64,000 nucleotides of DNA from assembly GCF_963169125.1 (NCBI RefSeq), contig NC_084793.1, positions 140,532,297 to 140,596,296 on the forward strand. Direction: 5' to 3'. Under the pieces are notes generated by a model. The model had not been told where the DNA came from and ran no database searches. It saw only the letters and a program-made list of their open reading frames with translations. This document shows, piece after piece, positions 1 through 11,723 of this stretch (its first letter is position 1; each line of letters starts with the position of its first letter). Origin of the DNA: Humulus lupulus. Taxonomy: Eukaryota > Streptophyta > Magnoliopsida > Rosales > Cannabaceae. Both the position numbers and the translations under genes were made by a program.

Positions 1-37
1 TTTTAAATATAATGGGTTGCACAGGGTTATTGTAGAA

Positions 38-985
38 GGGAAATTTGACTTTTAATGCATTAAGTGACACTGTATTTAAAAAATACCCTATCACTATATG
101 ACTCTCATTTTGGTCCTACTAATTACCTTACTACCCAAAATACTCTTGACATTTTTTCCCACAGACTCTCCGTATTCTCTCGATCTCTCCCAAAATACCT
201 TAGTCCCGAAGGAAAAAAACACTCAAACCCAATTGAATCTGTTAGAACCTAAGCATTGTCTTCCACGACCACGAACAAGGGCTCAAATATTGTTGGATTT
301 TTTGATTGGAGAAGGCGAAGGAGAAAACGACGAGCAAATAGACCAAACTTTGAGGAAACAACCCCAAAGAAAGCCAAGGTGAGGGATTTCGTTTTTAATC
401 TGCAATATGTGTATGTGTTTGGTTTTTTTGTTGATTTTTGTTTATAGGATAGATCAGGGCTGGGGAATAAAGAAATCTGGGTTTTTTTCGAGATTTTTTA
501 TGCACCTCGATAGAAATTGATAGGACTCGATAGTGTATGTTAGGGTCTGGATTTGACTGTACCTCGATAGGCCTCGTTAGGACTCGATGATATTTTAGGC
601 ATATACCTCGATAGGACTCGATGCTATTGGCCAAATGGCTGATTTAGTCTTTGCCTCGATAGGACTCGATGATATGGGTACATGGATGACTGGAGCACCT
701 GCCTCAATAGGACTCGATGCTTTTGGCCATATGGCTTATGTAGCCTTTGCCTCGATAGGAATCGATAGGCCTTGATAGGACTCGATGATATGGGTTACAT
801 GGCTGATTTAGCACCTAACTCGATAGGTCTCGATAGGACTCGATAGTAACTAGATGATATCATGCTTTGGGATTGTTTAGCACCTACCTCGATAGGCCTC
901 GATGGGACTCGATAGGCCTCGATAATAACTGCCTCGATGAGAACATCCAGCATTTCAGGACCAAGTGGTGTGTGGACTTATTCTG
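38..985. repeat. Left terminal arm of the MULE with CTCGAT minisatellite
   Basis: The outer 38 bases match the right arm at 18752 exactly. Homology then becomes patchy, but the layout is the same in both arms: a pyrimidine-rich leader, a possible splice donor (AAG|GTGAGG near 380), then an intron-like stretch holding a CTCGATAGG minisatellite. The homologous part fades near 945-985. The short reading frames here do not resemble a known protein. The arm probably supplied promoter and leader sequence, as terminal repeats do in other MULEs (inference). Confidence 0.6.
505..940 (+). repeat. CCTCGATAGGACTCGATAGG minisatellite, left copy
   Basis: Irregular repeats of CCTCGATAGG/ACTCGATGG units of about 10 bases, often in pairs, separated by spacers such as 'atatgggtacatggctgattta'-like text that itself recurs every 60-70 bases. 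The same unit fills 19233-19550, and single copies occur in the transposase 3' region (12935-12962). This ties all three places to one transposon family. Confidence 0.75.
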
Positions 986-1189
986 TTAGAATTGGTCCCC
1001 ACTACACCAAATACCCCTTTCCATAACACATGAATATAATACTAATAAAAAAATATTATGAAAAAGTATTATATGTGGAAAATTAATGAAAAAAAGGGCG
1101 GTAAATTTTTAGTGAGCCCGCCATTTAGCATTTTTTTTCAGACTTCCTTACATACAGTGACCCATTTTCTTGTTCGACTATGTACGGTC

Positions 1190-1706
1190 TTCGAACTCAA
1201 TCCCTGCTTCGGTCTCCTCCATCCCTCAAATCTCCTCTCTCTCTCTCTCTCTCTCTCTCGTCTTTCTCTATCTCTCTGTCAATCCGTTTCCAGTCGTTGG
1301 GCTTCTTAGATTCGCTCTTCTCTTTGGTCTTGGTAAGCCATGTAAGTATATTTAGTTGTAGATGTTAAATTCATCAACTTGAATCTCATAGAATCTATAA
1401 AATCGGTGGTTTTCAAAATTAGTTTTTGATTTTGTAGATTGCTGGGGTTTTTTCAATCCGAGGCCTCAATCCCTCCACCTTGGTCTCGATCTCGACTCAG
1501 TCTCACCCACCTAATGTGATTTGTAGGAGTCGAGCCTAAGAGCTGCCCCAGTTCTGAATCTGGCTTTCTTGGTCTATGTACTTGTTGTTTTTGTGATACT
1601 CATGGTGACTTATGCTCTGGTTTCAAACATCGTTGGGGTTAAGAGATTGGGTTTGTATGACGCCTTGGCCACTGTTACTCACTTGACCATAATCACATTT
1701 AGATGA
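1190..1706 (+). pseudogene. Possible captured gene fragment: TC-rich 5' UTR and a membrane-segment exon
   Basis: A (CT)n-rich leader (1200-1333) ends at a good splice donor (TTG|GTAAGCC). A possible exon at 1527-1706 follows an acceptor (TTTGTAG) and reads 59 residues to TGA. It includes a strongly hydrophobic segment (LVYVLVVFVILMVTYALV) followed by a basic patch (VKR), as in a one-pass membrane protein. I do not recognise the family. It sits inside the MULE, so it may be a captured host fragment like the OEP16-2 piece. It may also be chance: the evidence is only splice-like borders and a coherent hydrophobic frame. Confidence 0.25.
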
Positions 1707-2135
1707 AGTCCATGGCTGGCACCCAAGCTTATCCTTGGCCCCAGAAGTTGAAGAAGAAAGCTTAGAACTTTTTGTTCATTTCAAGTAAGTAAATAAGCTT
1801 CTTTTCCAAACTCTTTTCCTTTAGAACTCAAATTTTGTATATAATATAGATTTAGCATTTGCCTATGTTTTTGTCTTAGTTGTGAGTTTTCTGTTTTTGG
1901 ACGATGATAGAAAATTGGCTGAGATTTCTGAACTTTCCATTTGCTATAGAACTCAATTTTTGTATATATATTTATATATTGGATGAGATTTCTGAACATT
2001 CCATTTACTTTTGGTTCGATCCATAGATCTATGATAAATAAAGTTATAAAGGGCAATCGATTGTAAGAAAAAATCTGAGTTTATAACCATTTCTCAATGC
2101 TATGAACTAATGAACAATTTATACATTATATATAG

Positions 2136-4304
2136 ATTACTATAACGCCCTACTTCCTTAGAGTCGTTACTAAGTGAGTTTAAAACGTGCATTTAACTCG
2201 CTAATCGAGGTTTTAAGGTAAACGTGTAATTAAATCATAATCAGAGACATAAACTTTGAAAATAATTCCATTTACTGAAAATCATAAAACGTTTAACATT
2301 TGGGATCCCAAAATACTGTTTATAAGTATTTACAACTCAGAATATACTTATAGTTGACTAGACGACAAAATAGGGTTCTTTATAAACAATTCCCCAAAAT
2401 ACCCCTGGCCGTGGCAGCCAGGTAGACCAGGCATGTACGCGCTGCCTCACGCTCTCCATACTCATGGTCAGTTGACTTTCTCCTTGCCCTTACCTGCACC
2501 ATAAAGCACCCGTGAGCCAAAGCCTAGCAAGAAAACCCTCACAAGCAGACAACATATGCACATCAAACACTTAGCATATAAATAGGCCATCATTAAGCTA
2601 AACACATACGGCCAAGCCGTCCCAGGCGCTTTACCAGGCCCTGGGTTAGAGGTCCACACCGTGAGGATATCCAAGGTATCCTTTAGGGTCTCGCCCTGGC
2701 AACTCGCACTCCACGTGCTCAACGCTGCTCCCGGCCCCTTGCCGCACTCGGCCTTGCACTCCACGTGCCTAACGCCGTTCCCGGTCCCTTGCCGACCTCA
2801 GCCTGCACCGTTCTCGGCTCTTGCCGAACATTTACACACATGCAACCATAGCATAATAAAGCAAATGCAAAACTTGAACAAATTCAATCAAAGGGCTATG
2901 CCCTGCAACACATTTACATAGGGCTCAGCCCTGCACACAAGCTCTATGGGAACAGTGGTTTTCTTACCTGTAACCCGAGCTTCCCAAGCACCGCGATCAC
3001 GAGCACAGTCCTCTATCCTGAGCCTAGAAGAAAACCTAGTCACAACGCATGATAAAGGATTCCATTAATATTCGAGTAACAGTTTCCAGATATAATTCTA
3101 GCGTCCGGGACATCGATTTCCACCAAACACGGTGGTGGAGTTGATCCCGAGCACCCTAGGTTAGGTTCCCGTGCTTAAAACCTCCATTCAGCCAAAATTT
3201 CCCTTTTGAGCCGCAGCCCTAAGAGCTGGCGCCACGGCCCACCCCCAAAACAAAGGCTAAAACCTCTCTGACACCCATTTGAGCCACGACCCTACCCTAT
3301 GGCGCCGTGGCACTCCCCAGAGGCAGAGCCTCCCTGGCTCATCAACTTCGTAGGGCCGCAGCACTCAAGATCAGAGCCGCGACCCAGCCCTTCAAGCCCA
3401 GAAAATAACACCATTTTCACCCCAAAAATCAGTCCAATTATCCCCAAAATCAAACCAACAATCCCAACTAATTATCACAATGGTTATACCATAGATTCAA
3501 CAACAAAACCCAACAAAAAAGTCAAGCCAAAACCTTATAAAAATCAAAGTTGAATCCTCATCCCTCCAACATGCAAAAATCTAATATTCAACCTTAAAAC
3601 CAGCTGCAAATTAACACAGATCCACATATTAGGAGCTTACCTTGATGAGTTCCAAGCTTTAATTCCTCAAGACCATTAGCCCAATTCCTTAGCTTTGGCT
3701 AGTTTTTCTCCAAGATGTTCTAAGTCTCCAAGAGTGTATGAAAACCAGTGAAGGGAGAGGGAGTGAGTCGGTTAGAATAAGTCTGGGGGTTTCCTATTTG
3801 TTTGTTTTATTTAACTTAAGTCCATATGGTTACCTCAAGGCTCGGGGTACCAAAACGTCCCCGAGGACAAAACGATAAATTTCACCAATATTCATTCCTA
3901 GACATTCTAACCTCAAATATATCTCCAAATATTTATTTCTATAACCCAATAACCCCATAAGACATCTAGTACCCAAAATACCCCTCGACTCACCCTGAGT
4001 CGGATTCTCAACCCCGTCGTGACTTTCCGGCTAACTGCTCCCCATAACTGTCTCGGATCGTGCTACACAGATATATCACATACATATCATGTTTATTACA
4101 TTTATACCCTCAACGGGCTAAAATCACAAACATACCCCTAATATCCAAACGGGGCCCACATGCATACTTAATTCAACTAAACATGCATCCTAACCACATA
4201 TTCATTAAATTCACATATATTAATACAGTATAACAATTATTTCCCTCCAGGCACACTAATCAATGCCCCAAGCCTTATTAGCAAATTTGGGTTGCTACAA
4301 TTAC
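2136..4304 (-). mobile_element. Solo LTR of a retrotransposon, 2159 bp, TSD ATTAC
   Basis: The LTR spans 2141-4299 and is flanked by a perfect 5-bp duplication ATTAC (2136-2140 and 4300-4304). Read on the minus strand it starts TGTAGCAACCC and ends GGGCGTTATA, so the terminal CA has mutated to TA. It contains no retroviral coding domain. It holds leader-like text ending in a splice-donor-like motif (CATCAAGGTAAGC on the minus strand, near 3640). The size and TGTAGCAACCC start resemble large LTRs of chromovirus or Tekay-type Ty3 elements, but the family is not proven. It inserted into the MULE and then lost its interior by LTR-LTR recombination. Confidence 0.8.
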
Positions 4305-5461
4305 AGTTTATGCAATCAGGGTGTTTGAATGAATGCCTCAATAGAGAATGACTTAGTAGATTTGTGTTGTTTATTATGTGTATGATATATTGTTTTTTTC
4401 TTCATTATTTATATATTTGCATAAATTTATTTGTAAGACATGATGTTTATTAATGAAATCAAAGCAGTTAAGTCTTGGGTGGAGGCTATATGCAATTAAA
4501 TTCAAGTTAAATTTATGTCTCATGTCATATATAGGCTATTCCATATACTCTATAGTTTCATTGAGTGAGGTATTTGCTCTTCAAGTTTGTTGATTTTGTT
4601 TACTTTTGAAACCTGCATCTTGCTTTCCATCTCCAAAATCAAGATATTCATCACATTCAATTAATGCCAATGTTTCTATAACTTTCATGGTTTTCATCAC
4701 TTTGTTTTAATAGGCTTTATGTGTATTGAGCTCCACTAAATACAATTCCAGATAATGATGTAGCAGAGTTGCAAAGAAAACCCCTGTTTTTGGTGGGAAA
4801 ACTGGAGTTTATTCACAAGTTGATTGCCCAATTTGCACAAGCTTGATGTACCCCAATTCACTAGGTGTGTTGACAATTTATAGTTTTGGCTCACAATGCT
4901 TAAATCTTGTTTATTTTTCTTTTACTAGTGATTTGAATAGAGATAGTTATTTTATCAGTTTATTGGAATTTAATAAAGCACTAATACAAATTAGGAAGCT
5001 TTTCTTGGTTGCAAAATACTTAAGCACAACCACCATGAGAGCTTGGACAGATGAGAGTCGTATAAGTTTAGAATGGGAACCCAGGTTAGCAGGAATATAT
5101 AAGAAAATTCAGATTGTATTTTACTGTTCAGAACATATATATTTCACATGGAAAAAGTAAACTATTTCTTACTTTTGAACTTGGGAGTGGTACAAAAATA
5201 CACACATATGTTTAGACTAAGATGTCTGAGTATCAATGAGAGCATTTTCGTTTTTTTCAAATGTCAAAATTCCTTTATACCTTACTGGTAGAGAAGTTAT
5301 TCTTGGTCATTGAAATTTACAAAACATTCTATATATATATATTTTCCTATTTACTCAAGGATGAAACATGTGTATATAAATTTAGTTACTTGAATCTCTG
5401 AGACAAAGCTCAGAAATTCGATCATTGTGATAATTTTGTTGAAAGTTTTTATACAAATAGT
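4305..5461. other. Non-coding MULE interior, no gene recognised
   Basis: AT-rich sequence between the solo LTR and the OEP16-2-like exons. A stretch around 4753-4845 reads openly for 28 residues (AELQRKPLFLVGKLEFIHKL...) to TGA and might be part of an exon, but I cannot match it to a family. Nothing else is supported. Confidence 0.4.
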
Positions 5462-5680
5462 ATGGATTGGGCATAACTAGTCCATTTATACCTGAAGCTC
5501 TTCTGCATAGGATAGATAATTGAAAGGTAAGACATGTATTTCTGTCTTGCCTTTATTAATATATATTATATACATTACTTATGTCTTGCCTTCATAAAAA
5601 AATGAATGATGTTTTCATCCTCAGATTGGAGTTGTTCAGGCCGTATCTCGAGTAGCTTATTTTATTGCTTTTGAAGGTAC

Positions 5681-5708
5681 TCTTCTTCTTCTTCTTCTTC
5701 TTCTTCTT

Positions 5709-5739
<31 letters not shown>

Positions 5740-5760
5740 TATATATATATATATATATAT
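5681..5760 (+). repeat. (CTT)n then (AT)n microsatellite
   Basis: About 19 CTT units (5681-5738) run straight into an AT dinucleotide tract (5739-5760). Both lie in the intron after the VVQAVSRVAYF exon of the OEP16-2-like fragment. Confidence 0.95.
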
Positions 5761-5868
5761 AGATGATTATATTTAGGTAGGTCATGTGTTAATTGGTTTT
5801 CCAGTAAATAAATGCAGGACTTGATTCTTCTTCTAGTAGTGTGGGTAGTATTACCTCAGATGTCTCAT

Positions 5869-5955
5869 CAGCTGCTAAGAAGAGTCAATTCCCAGACCTC
5901 AGAGGTTTTTGGCAGCTGCTAAGAAGAGTCGATTCCCAGACCTCAGAGGTTTTTG
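5869..5955 (+). repeat. 43-bp tandem duplication across an exon end and splice donor
   Basis: 5869-5911 and 5913-5955 are identical except for one base (A/G). The unit covers the end of the AAKKSQFPDLR exon and the following GTTTTTG splice donor, so two donors compete. Using the first (5904|5905) keeps the frame into the next exon. Using the second (5948|5949) adds 44 nt and shifts the frame. Confidence 0.9.
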
Positions 5956-6487
5956 CCACTCTTTTTTTCTTCCTACTTTCACTATTATACCTTTTGTTTC
6001 AAGATTTAGAGTCTTGAGATGCCTAAACTTATTATGAATCCCAATACCAAGAGTCTATGTATATATACATATCAGCATATTGATAGACATAACAATAAAA
6101 ATAAGCTACTAATATTACCAACTATTCTTGATGGTGATACTCTGTGCTTTTCAGGTGAAACCAACAAAAATTCTCTTGAAGCCATGGTGAGTCCTTTGTA
6201 TATTTGTACTCATACATATTCCATTAATTTTCTTATTAATATAAACTAATATGTGTTAATAATTCTGCACTTTGTCAGGTGAAGAGCACAGGAAAAGAAT
6301 CATTACAATGGGGTGAGTGTGAGATCAGCTTCATTAGCTCAATGTTCTTAATTACTTGAAAACCATTTAAAACTCACTCTGTTTGTGTTCTTGCTTATAC
6401 ATACATATATATATGGCAGGACTGGCTGGTGGAGTATATTCAGGTCTCACCTATGGACTGGCCGAAGCTCGAGGAGCTCATGATTGG

Positions 6488-9400
6488 GTAAGACAGACCA
6501 CTCTGAATTATTATTTTCAACTATAAAAGTGTATGATTATGATCGCCATATCATATGTGGTAGTGATTGAATGAATACTTATTACTACTTAGAATTATAA
6601 TGAATTTGAATATGTATTTAAGTTTGATAATATCTGAATTTAAGATAGAATGAGCGGAAATGATGATGATTATGAAAATGATGATTTTTTTGGACATTTG
6701 AGTTGGAATATATTTCTTTATGTTAAGTTTGAACCATTAATGAATATAGTTTATGATTTTAAGGCTCGTAACAAGTAATTTCATGAATTTTATGGTTTTA
6801 TTGTATCATTTAATTTTAATTTTGTATTAATATTTTAGGTATTGATTATATTATTTAGGTTGTGGATCGAATTGGCAAGGAGCATTGCAAAGTTAATTAA
6901 CTTTATTATTAATTGCAAGAGGTACGGGAGTATGTTTTTTTAACTCTTTTATTAATATCATACAAATGCTAGAGGAGTTTGAATATCTTAAATATTCATT
7001 CATAGAGAAGTAGGTTCTGAGATTAAAATTGTGTGCTGCGGTGATAACGGAAGGTTGAAAACTTGTGTGTCTTAGAGAAGTAGGTTCTGGAAAATTTGTT
7101 TGTGTGTTGCGGTGATATAAGGAAGAAAACTTATTGTGTGTTGTTTGAATTTTTTTACTCGGTATTGATAGATGGTTAGGTAAGCTTTTATATGGGAAAT
7201 GATGTCACATTTTTTTACTTGGTATTGATATGATTTGGGCACAGAAAGCAATTATGTGTATAATTATTTTTAACAATGAAAATTATTATGGTGTGTTTGG
7301 CTTGGCTTGGCTTGGTACAACAGTACCCAAAAGCTTAGATGATTTAATGATCATCGAAGAGTTTACGGTATATGCAGATGATAAGACTTAAGAAAATAAC
7401 CATCTGTGTCTAGCTGTGTATACTTTTAGTTTAGGTACAATACTTTTGGACTTACCGCATCATCATCTATGTATACTTTTAGTTTAGGTACAATACTCAA
7501 AATCCTACTTATTCAAAGTAGTTTATAGTATATAAACCAAGCACCTTCCATCTCCTTTATATGAAAGAACAGTCAGGGTAATTAATAATAGTGCTTTAAT
7601 GGCAAGATATTAAAAAAAATACGCCTCTAAGGAAACCTCTCTGTGTCTAGTGTTTTTTGCATCCTCAACTTCGTTTTGTTCCTTGGCTAGTTTCATAATA
7701 TCATCAAGGAATATCTGCTGAAGACCTTGGAATGTTTGTGACAAAGGAGGGTCTTCATATCCCACATCCATGTCTTCGTTGTGTGGTTGAGATTGCCTTA
7801 TCTCACTATTGCTTTTGCTTTTTATAGAGTGGTGATGTTTTTCAAAACACCAAGTGTCTAAAATATTTAAACTCACAAAATGAAATGAAAAATGCATCAT
7901 AATACGTGTCATATTAGGTGGCACCTAATATAATATGGTATGGCCATGCAAAATGAAGAGAATTTAGAGGTAAACTAGCTGCAAAATGGAAGACAGAGAA
8001 AGGAAAACCTTTATGTGGTCTCTTAAAATTAATTATTGGTGTTTCTGGTTTAAAAGGGTTATAGAAATGCTTTGTTTCCCTATGATTTTGTGTTTCTAAC
8101 CCCTTATACTGACTCTGACTGAGAGGGTCTGTCTTAGTTCTTGTATAAATTTAAAACCAAAAGAAAAGAAGATACCTTCTGCTGGTCTGGGTTGGGTTGC
8201 ACCCTTTCTTAATTTCCATGTTCTATTAAGTACACTTCCAGTGTTCTGAATTAATCTGGCTAATAGCTATACAATTTTATGCTAAATAGATTCTTGCATT
8301 GATGGTTTTTTTTGTTGGTAATCCTTGGTATTTTGTTTTTGGATACCACCCATGTACACACACACAAACAAAGGAAAAAGGTATTCAAATTGTGGAAACA
8401 AGAGACAAATTTCAAAAAACATTCAGTGACTATCACCTCTGTTACTGTAAAAATGTAAATGCATAATAATGCACTTATTTGAATGAATGGATCCAAGGCA
8501 AGATATCTGGCTATCGAGACAATAGACAGGAAGCCTAAAACATATTAAACTCAAGAAGTTATGCAACTATCTAATCTCTAATATCCTCCTAATTCCACTG
8601 CTACAAAAACCAAATCAGATACATAAGGGGATCATCTGAAAATATTCCAAATTACTTGTGTGAAGTTTGACTGCACTTGCTAATTTGGTGTATCCTAAGG
8701 AAGACCATACCATTACAAATAGGATTCTAGAAACCTCTAGGCACAAAAAAGACTGTAAAAATTTATCAAATCAAATCAGTTCAGAAATTCACAATGGAGC
8801 AACATTACAAGATGAAATGCACATAAACCTCTAAGATTTTTCTCTACTCAAAATATATATGGATACAAATCCATTAAATAAAGAAGTTGAACTTTTATAG
8901 ACAAACTACCAAATGGAAACAACTTATGCCCATTGAAACCATCTTAAAAAAATGTTGTTCCCATCACCATAAAATATAGAAGCAACCTTGATCGATAAAT
9001 AGAAAAAAAGAAAAAGAAATAAGGGTTGTGTCCTATTGACTCAAATTAGGGGGCAACAACTCTTCTAGATTTCTTAGTCCTACTAGAGAATTTCTTAAAT
9101 AGCAAGAGGAATACTGTAAAAATAATAATAATAAAACCCTACTCACCAACTAATACCCGGACAAAAGGCAAACAAAATTTAAAATGAGTCCCAAAAAAAT
9201 ACAATTAATAAATACTAAGTTTAAGAATTTAAAAATGTTTTAACAATGAACCTTCACATGTTATCAAATATTATTTTTGACCACCAAGGCAAGAGAACAG
9301 CAGTACAATGAACCAAATGCACTTTATTACAACATAAAAACATAATTTAACTTACAAAAGGCTACTATATCTATCTCAAAAGATTCTAAGGGAAGAAACG

Positions 9401-11723
9401 TAATGAGACAAAATCAACACCAACTGTCAGAGAAAGAATAAGTTTCCAATACACACAACAAATAGTCCTATCCAAAAAAATTTGTCAAAAAAAAAATCCC
9501 AAATTAAATTTTAAATTATATAGACAAATCTGTCATGAATAACAGCAGAGATCCATCTATCAAATCAACCACAATTGTTTGAAATTTTATAGCAATCATA
9601 TCCTGATCTCTCAAATCCATAATTTTGATAGATATCTCACCTGGGGTGTGAATAAGGGTAGTTTTCATGTCCCCAACGTTAGGGTTAGAATAATAAAATA
9701 TTATGCATATGAGTTGTGATTAGCTTTTTTATATCTATGCTTATGATATGTAGATGGATAAAACTTGGATCCATCTTAACAGGTTAGCAAATAAAATGGC
9801 TGCATAGAGGGAACCTGAGTTTGTGATACACGATTCCTAATTGTCCTGTTAACTTTGTTCTTGTTGTTTTGTATATTAAAGCCTTATTATCTCTCTTTAA
9901 AACTTACATGAATACATTTTTACATTCTGATACCATCTTTACCTCACACGTTTGCTTAAATTTCTGGGTGCTTCTTAGACTTAGATCTCAACATATTACA
10001 CTAGTTCTTTGTCACTCACTAAATTAGCTTACATAACTAACTCTTGAACTCTATTTAAACATTCTTTACAGTTGCTACTTTATCATGCCATTATAGAAGA
10101 TTTATTTAATTCTTCCTGCTGAAAATTACAATGTCCAAGTAATGCTTAGACTTTGAGAGAGTGGGAGATTTTTCAGCATAAATCTCTGCTGTATGAACTT
10201 ACTTATGTCAATATGATCTTCTGCTAATGTATCACAATTAGATATAGTTGGCTTTAACAAGTTTTCTTGGCTCATGACAAAGGGGGATGTGTTTCTTAAC
10301 CAAGTAGATCACACATATATGATTGTCTGAGAGGTTCATAATACACCTTTACCAAAGAGCCTCTTCCATAACTTTAGTGGCAGCTATGATTATGGCAGTG
10401 AAAACATTTGATAACTACTGGATTTAAATTGGATTTTTTTTGTCGATAATAGATACTTGTGACAGACTTTGAATTCTTTAGTTTGGACTATTAGGAACTG
10501 GTGTAGTGATATGAATTTATAGAAATATACTCAATCAAGAAGACGTGATTAAATGCATGCATCCCTTATATATATGTTTGTGTGTTTATGGAAAAGGACA
10601 CAGGCTAGGACAAAATAAGATTCTCATAGTTATATTTTATGAATATTGTTTTTGTTTAGCCATTTTTTAAACAACAAACTGCAGATTCTCATAGTTATGT
10701 GTGTGTGTTGCTTTAACTGATAGGATGTAAACTCATGATGAATTGGTGCATTGTAAATACACATGCCTCAAATTTGCAATTCAATAGGTTGAAGTACCAA
10801 AAAAGAAAATTTATAAAATGCTAAAGCCATATGAGAATCTAATGATAACTATCCATAGTTTGGGATCATGATTGACACTATATTCTTCACTATTGAGCAT
10901 TGGACATTAGTCACACACAAACTTTTTAGATTGCCAATTTCCTTAGGAGACACCATTTAATGAACAAGTTTTTCACTAGATTCTCAAATATTCATTTCAT
11001 TATGATACACAGAACTTTAGCATTGTTAAAAATAAAAACCTGATTTAGATCAGACTCTCACAATAGTAGCTAAATTTTGCAAAATAAAATGATTGAAACT
11101 TTATTTTTAGCTACCAAAAAATTAGTAGGTAAATGTTTTTTCTTTGCTGCCAAAATAAAATGGTAATGCCCAAAATAAAACATAAAGTTTTCAATTATAT
11201 ATTTAGGCACAAATAGATTTAGCTACCAAAAGAAAATTGAGATGTGAGATGTGCTTCAGAACTAAAAAGTCAGTTTTTATTTTTTATAATACAGTATCAG
11301 AATTTCATATTTTTGTCTAGGCAAGTTATTGTATTATATGTACTTCATTGTTTTGATTTCTTTTTTTATTAGAGTAGTTGGATATATTTGGAAATGTGGT
11401 CAGATGCATATCAATGTCTGCTTTGCTTGGGAGAGGGCATACTTTTACTTTTCCTTGCATGCAGTAGTTATTTATTTATTTTTTGATATGTTTTATCTGG
11501 ATTATATGAGGTATTAGGTGTCAAAATTTTAGACATGAGTAAAATAGTTTAATCTTGTTATCTGCATGAATGTTCTTTCTGGTAAAGAAATGTTGGTTGT
11601 TTGGTAAACTGCATCTAGTAATGGATTCCTGACCGTACAGATCACACTTTCAGTTCATTTAGCACTGGGAAGAGTGGGCTTATGTTTTAGACCTCCCAAT
11701 TGGTAAGAATCATGCTGAAGTCA
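6488..11723. other. AT-rich MULE interior without a recognised gene
   Basis: Over 5 kb with no coding region I can support. Two degenerate copies of a segment of about 70 bp (AGAGAAGTAGGTTCTG ... GTGTGTTGCGGTGATA) lie at 7010-7068 and 7074-7135. A second short duplication (TACTTTTAGTTTAGGTACAA) is at 7420 and 7470. A 104-codon minus-strand frame at 7610-7924 has a serine- and histidine-rich middle and an acidic end but no recognisable domain and no clear ATG. The missing last OEP16-2 exon was looked for here and not found. Confidence 0.5.

Larger units (their letters stand above)
5462..6487 (+). pseudogene. OEP16-2: OEP16-2-like gene fragment (outer envelope pore protein 16 family), 3' end missing
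   Basis: OEP16 proteins belong to the Tim17/PRAT family of four-helix membrane proteins in the chloroplast outer envelope and pass amino acids; OEP16-2 is the seed/pollen form with an inserted loop. Five exons splice in frame: 5625-5676, 5818-5904, 6155-6186, 6279-6312 and 6420-6487, all with GT..AG borders and matching phases. They read VVQAVSRVAYF, a Ser-rich loop, KKSQFPDLRGET, VKSTGKESLQWG and LAGGVYSGLTYGLAEARGAHDW, which fit the middle of OEP16-2. A remnant of the preceding exon (GH..LLHRIDN, about 5462-5524) contains stops. The last exon or exons (the remaining transmembrane helices) are not found before 11.7 kb. It lies inside the MULE, so capture by transposition is likely. Assignment is from remembered family motifs, not a search. 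Confidence 0.75.

Noticed and set aside
7287..7546. hAT-like MITE (GGTGTGTTTGGCTTGG ... ACCAAGCACC)
   Set aside because: The inverted ends match too weakly and no 8-bp duplication was found.
7610..7924. Protein-coding gene on the minus strand, 104 codons
   Set aside because: No ATG at the start, no recognisable domain, no splice context; length is compatible with chance in this composition.
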